Source of the DNA: Flavipsychrobacter stenotrophus | GTDB taxonomy: Bacteria; Bacteroidota; Bacteroidia; Chitinophagales; Chitinophagaceae | Assembly (NCBI GenBank): GCA_947372365.1 | Contig: CANBTK010000202.1 | Location: forward strand, 1 to 5,297 | Direction: 5' to 3' | Length of the DNA: 5,297 bases | Shown here: in pieces, positions 1 through 5,297 of the stretch | How positions within the stretch are numbered: position 1 is the first letter of the stretch | Layout: each line of letters begins with the position of its first letter | Notes under the pieces: model-generated | What the model was told of the DNA's origin: nothing | Databases searched by the model: none | What the model saw: only the letters and a program-made list of their open reading frames with translations | Made by a program: the position numbers and the translations under genes

Positions 1-54
1 ATACGCGATAGCCAGTTTGCTGAGTTAAGCGAAAGCAAGGTTGTAGAAGAATAA
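1..54 (+). CDS. 3' end of an unidentified gene (partial, C-terminal 17 codons)
   Basis: Frame 1 is open from the first base to a TAA at 52-54 and would encode the C-terminal tail IRDSQFAELSESKVVEE. The hydrophilic, acidic composition and the position just before a repeat-bearing convergent intergenic region fit the end of a real gene. Seventeen residues are too few to assign a family, and an open stretch of this length can occur by chance. If real, the gene converges on the cardiolipin synthase-like gene on the opposite strand. Confidence 0.4.
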   Translation: MRDSQFAELSESKVVEE

Positions 55-60
55 AATTGA

Positions 61-200
61 GCCTACAGGGCAATGTCATTGACTCAAGGAGATAAAAGTT
101 TCACGCGAAGGCGCAAAGCCGCAATTTACAAGTCATTCAAGATTTCAAAGGCGCAACTAAAATACAAGAAACGCTAAGTCAATGACATTGGCCTACAGGG
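61..200. repeat. MITE-like intergenic repeat element with terminal inverted repeats and flanking direct repeats
   Basis: CAATGTCATTGACT at 71-84 is matched by its perfect reverse complement AGTCAATGACATTG at 177-190, giving 14-bp terminal inverted repeats around a 120-bp unit. Immediately outside both ends lies the same 10-mer GCCTACAGGG (61-70 and 191-200) in direct orientation, as expected of a target-site duplication. Each terminus also contains a small palindrome, CAATG-N-CATTG. There is no room for a transposase, so the element would be non-autonomous. It sits between convergent genes, a usual location for tolerated insertions. The alternative is a static, hairpin-forming intergenic repeat whose direct repeats are part of the repeat unit rather than a duplicated target. 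Confidence 0.6.
75..170 (+). repeat. Diverged internal duplication with CGCAAAG-type motif inside the repeat element
   Basis: Two related sub-units follow each other. The first (from 75) reads GTCATT, CAAG, TTTCA, then AAGGCGCAA at 108-116. The second (from 133) has the same blocks in the same order with AAGGCGCAA at 148-156, but is shorter because of small gaps (for example GACT and CGCG are missing). The TTTCACGCGAAGGCGCAAAG wording resembles the CGCAAAG-rich intergenic repeats I recall from many Bacteroidota genomes; that comparison is from memory. Confidence 0.45.
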
Positions 201-220
201 GCACCTTAAGCCGGTTGCCC
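199..220 (-). terminator. Possible hairpin terminator after the cardiolipin synthase-like gene
   Basis: GGGCACC (199-205) can pair with GGTTGCCC (213-220), with one bulged T and a 7-nt loop. The hairpin starts 9 bp past the stop codon of the minus-strand gene, where a terminator would be expected. No T-run follows on the minus strand, since the next bases are the repeat element, so intrinsic termination is doubtful. The hairpin overlaps the right-hand GCCTACAGGG repeat by two bases. Confidence 0.3.
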
Positions 221-229
221 ATGTAGTTG

Positions 230-1786
230 TTACAGTATCTTTTTAGGCACTGCTTTCTGCACAGCAGTTTTAGCCCTTTTAACGGCGCCCGCTTCTACGT
301 CAGGGTTATACTTTAATGTTGTTTCCCACGAATTCTCGGGCTTAAATTCTTCTTCCATCCCCTTGAGTACGCCAGCAGCTATTTTCTCAGAGTGGATAAT
401 GGTTACGCATTCCGAATTGAGGTTGGCGCTGCGTGGGTCCAGGTTAAAAGTGCCTATCACAGTGGTTTTGCCATCTACTACCATTGACTTGGCGTGCAGC
501 CCGAATATGGGGGTGAAGTTCATTTTCTGCTGCAGTTCGCCCGTCATTATATTATACCGCTCCTTAGCATCGGGCTTAAACTCAAAGATGCGTATGCCTG
601 TGCTGAGCAGTTGTTTCCTTATTTTCTGGTAGCCGCCGAAAGCAGGCAGGTTATCGGTAGAGGCAAGGCTGTTAGTGAGCACCTTTATTTTTACCCCGCG
701 CTGTGCAGCCTCCCTGAATAAATTGATGCCTTCGGTAGTGGTAATAAGGTAAGGCGATTGTATGTCTATAGTGTGCTGCGCCTGCCTTACAAGGCTGGTG
801 AGGGCATCGGTAGTATTGCCGCCGCCGTGCATGCCGCCTACAGTGTTTTTGCCGGGTATATCAGCAACAAATGCAACACTATCTACCCAGGCCAGGTTGC
901 CGGTTTGCTGAATGTTGCGGAAGGCCTTCGGCAGGTTCCTTACCCGTTCCCTTACCTGTGGCCAGAAGTTATCGGGGTTGCAGGCATACTGGTGCAGCCT
1001 GTCAAAGCGGGTTTTGGCTTTAAAATCAGTGCCCGGCTCATCAACAATATCCGCAACAGGTACGCTGAGTGGGTTATTCCAGAATTCTTCAAAAGAGGTG
1101 GTTACTTTCTGCACGGTTTTGCCAAGCAACAAAACATCCCGGTCTCGGAAATTATATTCGTGGTCATAGTCGAAATATTCATCGGCAATATTGCGGCCCC
1201 CGGTTATCACTACTTTGCCATCAACCGTAAAGGTTTTATTGTGCATACGTTGGTTGGCATCCCTGAAGCTGGTGGCAAATTTCTTTAGCTTGCCGGCAAT
1301 ATTTTTGCCCAGGTTCACGCCGGGGTTGTAAATTTTAATAGAGATATTTTCGTGCGAGCCAAGCGTGAGTATATCGTGTGCGGTGGCATCTACCAAAAGG
1401 TCGTCAATGAGTATCCGTACTTTTACGCCCCTGTCGGCTGCCCGCACCAGGTAGTCGCAGGCAATGAGGCCCACATTGTCGGTGGCAAAAATGAAGTATT
1501 GTATATCAATGGTTTTCTCGGCATTCTCGCAAAGCCAGGCCCGGGCTATCATAGCACTGCTGCCATCTTCCAGCACATAAACGCCTGTTTTTTGTTTCAT
1601 GCTGTCGCCAAGGGGGGCTAGTTCCTTCGTCAGGTTGGTGGAATCGCTGAAATGTATCTGCGAGCAGAAGTCGGTTGTATAGGCTGGTATTTCCTTAGGC
1701 TTACCAGAACAGCCTCCCAAAAACAGGCCGGCAGCCAGGCAACCTATAGCAAGTGAGTTTAACGCAGGAAGGAGTGCCCGTTTCAT
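230..1786 (-). CDS. Phospholipase D-family lipoprotein, cardiolipin synthase ClsC/YmdC-like
   Basis: The 518-residue protein carries two HKD (PLDc) motifs: H182-N-K184 with D189, followed by GGRN at 196-199, and H431-A-K433 with D438, followed by GTFNLDPRS at 445-453. Both catalytic triads are intact. The phrases TNSLASTDN (371-379) and NLDPRSANLNSE fit the ClsC/YmdC branch of bacterial cardiolipin synthases. In E. coli, ClsC makes cardiolipin from phosphatidylglycerol and phosphatidylethanolamine. Unlike ClsA, this protein has no pair of N-terminal membrane helices. It has a type II signal peptide with lipobox LGGC and lipidated Cys26, so the mature enzyme should be membrane-anchored and face the periplasm. 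The residues after the cysteine (SGKPKE) lack the acidic surface-export signal seen in many Bacteroidota lipoproteins. The start is supported because Met1 gives a complete lipoprotein signal. A Gly/His-rich linker (317-323) separates the two halves, and the last 20 residues are rich in lysine. The gene is divergent from mgtE. Substrate is inferred from family; another PLD activity is possible. Confidence 0.88.
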   Translation of the reverse strand: MKRALLPALNSLAIGCLAAGLFLGGCSGKPKEIPAYTTDFCSQIHFSDSTNLTKELAPLGDSMKQKTGVYVLEDGSSAMIARAWLCENAEKTIDIQYFIFATDNVGLIACDYLVRAADRGVKVRILIDDLLVDATAHDILTLGSHENISIKIYNPGVNLGKNIAGKLKKFATSFRDANQRMHNKTFTVDGKVVITGGRNIADEYFDYDHEYNFRDRDVLLLGKTVQKVTTSFEEFWNNPLSVPVADIVDEPGTDFKAKTRFDRLHQYACNPDNFWPQVRERVRNLPKAFRNIQQTGNLAWVDSVAFVADIPGKNTVGGMHGGGNTTDALTSLVRQAQHTIDIQSPYLITTTEGINLFREAAQRGVKIKVLTNSLASTDNLPAFGGYQKIRKQLLSTGIRIFEFKPDAKERYNIMTGELQQKMNFTPIFGLHAKSMVVDGKTTVIGTFNLDPRSANLNSECVTIIHSEKIAAGVLKGMEEEFKPENSWETTLKYNPDVEAGAVKRAKTAVQKAVPKKIL

Positions 1787-1993
1787 AAGCCATTGTGCCG
1801 TTCTTTGTTATGCAGCGGCTATAAAGATAGAAACGAACTTATATTTATTGGGCCAGCAAGGTATTATTATGTGGCTAAACGCATTAGAATATTATTGCCA
1901 GTTTTACAATCCTGAAAGGATGGCATGATACGCCCTTTACCAGAAGGCTACTGTTTACCCACATCTTTTCAATGGTACTTCGTAATACATAAT

Positions 1994-2084
1994 GCGCCGT
2001 AGGCGCTGCCGGTTTGTAGCAGAATTGTCCCCAAAAGAGCCTATGCCCAGTATGGGCTATCCTTGAGCCACAACATTGGATAGC
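1994..2084. other. Hairpin-rich segment of unknown role in the divergent region
   Basis: GCGCC-GTA-GGCGC (1994-2006) and GCCCA-GTA-TGGGC (2045-2057) are perfect 5-bp stems that share the same GTA loop. GCTATCC (2056-2062) can alternatively pair with GGATAGC (2078-2084) across a 15-nt loop; it overlaps the second hairpin, so the two folds are mutually exclusive. No T-run follows either hairpin on either strand, so these are not typical intrinsic terminators. They could be part of a small RNA, a long mgtE leader, or decayed repeat sequence. Perfect pairing is seen directly; function is unknown. Confidence 0.3.
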
Positions 2085-2220
2085 ACATATATGGTATCAC
2101 CTTATTCAGGTTTTACCAATAGGTACAGATGGTAGTTATATTCTTATTTTAGTGAATGCGGGCAACAACCAGCCGCTAAATTTTCACACAAATAAAATGC
2201 GGCGGGTGAATAAATTAGGG

Positions 2221-2228
2221 TAATTTTG
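2221..2228 (+). promoter_or_regulatory. Candidate Bacteroidota -7 promoter box for mgtE
   Basis: TAATTTTG is an exact match to TAnnTTTG, the -7 element used by the primary sigma factor of Bacteroidota. It would place transcription initiation about 75 bp before the mgtE start. No good TTG-type -33 element sits at the expected distance upstream, which weakens the call. The box lies inside an inverted repeat, GGGTA (2218-2222) and TACCC (2231-2235), that could be a small operator or chance. Confidence 0.35.
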
Positions 2229-2310
2229 CGTACCCAAATGAAAACGGCGCATTATTTGTGCCTGTGTAGGGTATATTCCAGATTTTAAATCAATAAAATG
2301 AACGCTGATA

Positions 2311-4035
2311 ATGCTGGTTCAGGACCTGAGGGAAAAAGTTCTGGAGGGAGACCTCAGCGATCTTTTGCTGCACAGCAAAGACGAGGATTATGCTACGGAG
2401 GTAACTAAGCTATTAGAATCGCTTCCGCGCGACCATGCCGTGCATACCTACCTGGCTTTGCCCGAACCTATACAAATAAGCATCTTTCCGCACCTTGACC
2501 ACGTTTCGCAACGCAGCGTTACCGAGGATATGCCCAAGCAACAGGTATCCAAGATTTTAAACAGCCTTACATCTAACGACCGGGTATCCTTTTTTGATAT
2601 ACTGGATGGCATAGAGGTGACTGAATACCTAAACCTGCTGAATGACAAAAACCGCCTGGCCACTTACGACCTGCTGGGCTATCCCGAAAAAAGCGTAGCC
2701 CGGCTTATTAATACCAACTTCACTACTGTGCGAAAGGAATGGACCATAGGCCAGGCCATAGAGCACCTGCGCCGTTTCTATACCGATACCCCTGCAGCCA
2801 ATGTGATTTTTGTGGTAGATAATGATGGCAAGCTGGTAGATGATATACCTATACGCCGCCTGGTGCTAAACGAGCATGGTAAAACCATTGCTGACATTAT
2901 GGACGGGTTTTATGTGAAGCTGGATATACAGGACAGCATAGATACCGCTATACAGAAGTTCAAAGAATATGACCGCGTGGCCATACCTGTTACCAACAGC
3001 AACAATATGGTAATGGGCGTGGTAACGATTGACGACGTAATAGACGAGGCAGAAGAAAAAGATACCAAGGAAATACAACAGTTCGGTGGTTTGGAATCGC
3101 TGGACTTGCCATACGTGAAAACGCCATTCTTTACGCTTATCCGTAAAAGGGCGGTGTGGCTTATTATACTGTTCCTGAGCGAAATGCTTACAGCTACGGC
3201 TATGGGGCATTTCCAGAGCGAACTGGATGCTGCACTCGTGCTTTCCCTGTTCGTGCCATTGATTATTTCCAGCGGCGGCAATAGCGGTTCGCAGGCGGCA
3301 ACACTTATTATCCGTGCAATGGCGCTCAATGAGCTTACCACCCGCAAGTGGTGGTATGTTATGCGCCGCGAAATATTATCTGGCCTTACTCTGGGCCTCA
3401 TACTGGGCATAATAGGCTTTATACGCATAGCCATATGGCAAAAGCTGGGCTGGGCCAACTATGGCATGAAGGGCACTGGCGACTACTGGTTCCTTACTGC
3501 CTTTACTGTGGGCCTGTCGCTTATAGGCATTGTGTTGTGGGGCACGCTCAGCGGCTCTATGATACCCATGATACTGAAGCGGATAAAGATAGACCCCGCA
3601 ACCTCATCGGCCCCGTTTGTGGCTACGCTGGTAGATGTGACCGGCCTTATCATTTATTTCAGCATAGCAGCAGTAATACTTAGTGGCACATTGCTGAAGA
3701 GCGAAGACAAATCGCCACTAACCGTTACCCATGTGGCACAGAACACTATAATAACGCTGGCACTGGCACCCGTGTTAAATGCCAATGAAGTGCCATACCC
3801 CATTAACGACAGCACCGTGCGCGTACCGCTCAGCAAGCAGATTTTAAGCGGGTGGAATATCAGTAAGAGCGCAGGGCTTTACCAGGATGAAGATTATTGC
3901 CTGAGGCTGGCACCGGGCTGGGATTATTACGATGTAGTAGTAAGGCACCCCCGCGAAAACAGCATGGTGGTTTACCCGGCTGGCAAGGTGTGGAAGAGCG
4001 TGGACATGGATATTAAAACAACACCGAAGAAATAA
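2311..4035 (+). CDS. mgtE: MgtE-family magnesium transporter with a C-terminal extension
   Basis: The product is 574 residues; typical MgtE proteins are about 450. Order of parts: a helical MgtE N-domain (about 1-130), two CBS domains (about 140-190 and 195-250) ending in VMGVVTIDDVIDEAEE, and a connecting helix (251-270). A five-helix membrane domain follows (about 280-463). It carries the family signature GGNSGSQ (322-328) near the second helix and VDVTGLIIYF (441-450) in the fifth. D442 there matches the conserved pore aspartate (Asp432 in Thermus MgtE). MgtE is a homodimeric inner-membrane Mg2+ channel whose N and CBS domains sense cytosolic Mg2+ and close the pore when it is high. Residues 464-574 lie past the last usual helix and, from family topology, should be periplasmic; I do not recognise this tail. 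The start at 2311 is the only ATG in frame near the 5' end, because a TGA at 2299-2301 closes the frame upstream. A better-placed ATG at 2298 is out of frame. The gene appears monocistronic, ending at a strong terminator. Confidence 0.93.
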   Translation: MLVQDLREKVLEGDLSDLLLHSKDEDYATEVTKLLESLPRDHAVHTYLALPEPIQISIFPHLDHVSQRSVTEDMPKQQVSKILNSLTSNDRVSFFDILDGIEVTEYLNLLNDKNRLATYDLLGYPEKSVARLINTNFTTVRKEWTIGQAIEHLRRFYTDTPAANVIFVVDNDGKLVDDIPIRRLVLNEHGKTIADIMDGFYVKLDIQDSIDTAIQKFKEYDRVAIPVTNSNNMVMGVVTIDDVIDEAEEKDTKEIQQFGGLESLDLPYVKTPFFTLIRKRAVWLIILFLSEMLTATAMGHFQSELDAALVLSLFVPLIISSGGNSGSQAATLIIRAMALNELTTRKWWYVMRREILSGLTLGLILGIIGFIRIAIWQKLGWANYGMKGTGDYWFLTAFTVGLSLIGIVLWGTLSGSMIPMILKRIKIDPATSSAPFVATLVDVTGLIIYFSIAAVILSGTLLKSEDKSPLTVTHVAQNTIITLALAPVLNANEVPYPINDSTVRVPLSKQILSGWNISKSAGLYQDEDYCLRLAPGWDYYDVVVRHPRENSMVVYPAGKVWKSVDMDIKTTPKK

Positions 4036-4056
4036 AATTTACCCCTATCCGTTTAC

Positions 4057-4080
4057 TGGCAGGAAGCCTGCCGCATTTTT
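4057..4080 (+). terminator. Rho-independent terminator of mgtE
   Basis: GGCAGG (4058-4063) and CCTGCC (4067-4072) form a perfect 6-bp GC-rich stem around a 3-nt AAG loop, extendable by a T-G wobble pair. A run of five T (4076-4080) follows three bases later. It begins 22 bp past the mgtE stop codon and 54 bp before the next start, so it should separate the two genes into distinct transcripts. Confidence 0.75.
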
Positions 4081-4110
4081 GCTGTTAACTATAAATAAGA
4101 CTATTTAATT

Positions 4111-5297
4111 GTGCCCAAACCCCAAACACAATTCAGCATATTAAACAAGCCGTTTGCTGCGGGCTGGGTGTTTATGGGGCTATGGCTGCTGCTGGCAGTA
4201 TTGTATTGGCCGGCGGCTAGGGCAGGCTTTGTGGCCGACTATACCGGCTGGCTTGACCAAATGCAGCGCTATGGCTTTTGGGACAATATCAACCGAACCT
4301 ACTATCATGGCCAGAGCCTTTACCAGTTTACGCAGTTCAATACATGGGTTTTATTCCAGCTTATGGGCACCAGGCCTTTGTTGTGGCACTTTTTGTTCAT
4401 TACCCTCCATGCCATAAATGCTACATTGCTCTACAAACTCTGCAACCATTTGCTGCAAGATGTGGAAGTAGGCAAAACCGGTTTTATATCGCTGAGCGGG
4501 GCAATATTGTTTTGTGTAGCGCCCCACATAAGCGAGGTGGTTATATGGGAGCCGTCGTTCCATTTTTTGCAGGGCCTGCTGCTTATACTGCTTATACTTA
4601 ACCTGGGCCAGCAATACATCTGTACTGCCAATGCCCGGTATGCATGGCTGGCCGGGCTGCTGTACCTGCTGTCATCATTTTCTTTAGAGATATTTTACAT
4701 TACGCCCTGGCTGCTGCTCAGCATGGCGCTGTTTTATAAATACAGCCGCCCCTTCAGGCAGACTTACTTGCAAAAAACGATCACCTATGTTTTTGTGCCG
4801 CAGCTCATCATCTTTGCGGTGCACTTGCTTATTTTCCGTTTAGTATATGGCGGCTGGGTGGCCCACATAGGCACGAGTGCCATAACGGCCGCCCCTGAAA
4901 TAGGCCTGGGCAAGCCAGCCAAGCATTTGTTTAATATCCTGTTTTTAGGCAGGTTCTGGGCAGATGGTACACGCCAGCAGGTTTATGCCTTTTGCGATGC
5001 CCGGGCAGGCATAGCCATTTTTTACAGCCTTGTTGTGTTGCTGGCTGCCGCTACCCTTTTCTATTTCCGCACGTTTAGCAATAAAGGCAAAGTAGCTGTG
5101 CTGCTGTTTGCGTGGGTGTTAATTACGCTGGCGCTGATGGTGCCGTTGTGGTTTGAAGGGTTTGCATTGGTGAACTATGACCGTTATACTTATTTCACCC
5201 ACCCGTTCCTGTATGTGCTGCTGGCACTGGGCGCGAGTTTCATCTCCGTTACATGGGTTAGGGTTGCATTGGTGAGTGCCTATGCGTTAGTGAACCT
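4111..5297 (+). CDS. Polytopic membrane protein, probable GT-C-type glycosyltransferase (3' end outside window)
   Basis: The frame is open from 4099 to the window edge (395 codons from GTG at 4111) and would encode a very hydrophobic protein with roughly 9-10 membrane helices. Several features recall GT-C fold enzymes of the TMTC/PMT type, which transfer sugars from polyprenyl-phosphate donors on the periplasmic side. They are an early loop after helix 1 with GFVADYTGW (39-47, D43 a candidate catalytic acid), a WHFLFITLHAINATLLYKL helix (92-110), APHISEVVIW (137-146, like the HPxHxEAVAW block of TMTC proteins) and NYDRYTYF (355-362, like the xDRYxYLP block). The GTG start is chosen because a stop at 4096-4098 closes the frame upstream and no ATG comes before 4174; starting at 4174 would cut into the first membrane helix. 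There is no clear Shine-Dalgarno sequence. It follows the mgtE terminator, so it probably has its own promoter, which is not evident. The coding call is firm; the GT-C assignment is by pattern, and donor and acceptor are unknown. Confidence 0.75.
   Translation, partial: MPKPQTQFSILNKPFAAGWVFMGLWLLLAVLYWPAARAGFVADYTGWLDQMQRYGFWDNINRTYYHGQSLYQFTQFNTWVLFQLMGTRPLLWHFLFITLHAINATLLYKLCNHLLQDVEVGKTGFISLSGAILFCVAPHISEVVIWEPSFHFLQGLLLILLILNLGQQYICTANARYAWLAGLLYLLSSFSLEIFYITPWLLLSMALFYKYSRPFRQTYLQKTITYVFVPQLIIFAVHLLIFRLVYGGWVAHIGTSAITAAPEIGLGKPAKHLFNILFLGRFWADGTRQQVYAFCDARAGIAIFYSLVVLLAAATLFYFRTFSNKGKVAVLLFAWVLITLALMVPLWFEGFALVNYDRYTYFTHPFLYVLLALGASFISVTWVRVALVSAYALVN

Larger units (their letters stand above)
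1787..2310. other. 524-bp divergent intergenic region, no convincing gene
   Basis: This region lies between the minus-strand PLD lipoprotein gene and plus-strand mgtE and should carry promoters for both. It contains three 13-bp hairpins, each with a 5-bp stem and 3-nt loop (1909-1921, 1994-2006 and 2045-2057). There is also a 7-bp inverted repeat at 2056-2062/2078-2084 and a TAATTTTG box near mgtE. On the minus side, TATCTTTA (1829 down to 1822) matches TAnnTTTG at all but the last base and could be a weak -7 box for the lipoprotein gene. Reading frames here are very short; the best seen is 19 codons at 1869-1928. I recognise no tRNA, known riboswitch or insertion sequence. Confidence 0.7.

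Noticed and set aside
71..190. The inverted repeat as a simple intrinsic terminator for the flanking convergent genes
   Set aside because: The arms are 92 bp apart and no T-run follows either arm, so ordinary hairpin termination is unlikely.
363..1621. Plus-strand reading frames of 75-176 codons opposite the PLD lipoprotein gene
   Set aside because: They overlap a well-supported minus-strand gene with two intact HKD motifs, show no recognisable domains and are antisense shadows.
1869..1985. A 19-codon frame (1869-1928) that continues past a TGA for 18 more codons to a TAA
   Set aside because: Too short, no recognisable family, no start signal, and the in-frame stop makes it most likely chance.
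1994..2006. Mg2+-sensing riboswitch (M-box type) upstream of mgtE
   Set aside because: The hairpins are short and do not form the multi-branched conserved core of known Mg2+ riboswitches; they also lie upstream of the best promoter candidate.
2448..3836. Minus-strand and alternative-frame reading frames inside mgtE
   Set aside because: They lie entirely within a clear MgtE coding sequence and have Ser/His-rich or low-complexity translations typical of shadows.
4154..4631. Short reading frames on both strands at the start of the downstream membrane protein gene
   Set aside because: The GTG-started frame from 4111 stays open to the window edge with consistent membrane-protein content, so these overlapping frames are shadows.

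Overview
The window looks like chromosomal DNA from a Bacteroidota bacterium, probably from the Chitinophagales/Sphingobacteriales side of the phylum. This is inferred from three things: the A-rich leaders without a Shine-Dalgarno sequence before the genes, a TAnnTTTG-type -7 box in one leader, and the style of the proteins. No rRNA, tRNA or marker gene fixes the taxonomy. I see no CRISPR array, no transposase and no phage gene.

Layout from left to right. Positions 1-54 appear to be the last 17 codons of a plus-strand gene that enters from outside the window. Positions 55-229 are a convergent intergenic region. It holds a compact repeat element with 14-bp perfect terminal inverted repeats, 10-bp flanking direct repeats and a partly duplicated interior. 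Positions 230-1786 (minus strand) encode a lipoprotein with two HKD phospholipase-D motifs, most like ClsC/YmdC-type cardiolipin synthases. Positions 1787-2310 are a 524-bp divergent intergenic region with several short hairpins and one candidate promoter box, and no convincing gene. Positions 2311-4035 (plus strand) encode an MgtE-family Mg2+ transporter with a C-terminal extension of about 110 residues beyond the normal end of the family. It is closed by a clear hairpin-plus-T-run terminator at 4057-4080. From 4111 to the window edge runs an open, very hydrophobic plus-strand reading frame with a probable GTG start. It resembles the multi-membrane-spanning core of GT-C glycosyltransferases (TMTC/PMT-like) and is cut off at the edge.

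The three main genes are cell-envelope genes (phospholipid synthesis, Mg2+ uptake, probable lipid-linked sugar transfer). They do not form an operon: the first two are divergent and the last two are separated by a terminator. No dedicated new system is evident. The points most worth checking are the miniature repeat element at 61-200, the fused tail on MgtE, the ambiguous MgtE start, and the easily missed GTG-started membrane protein.
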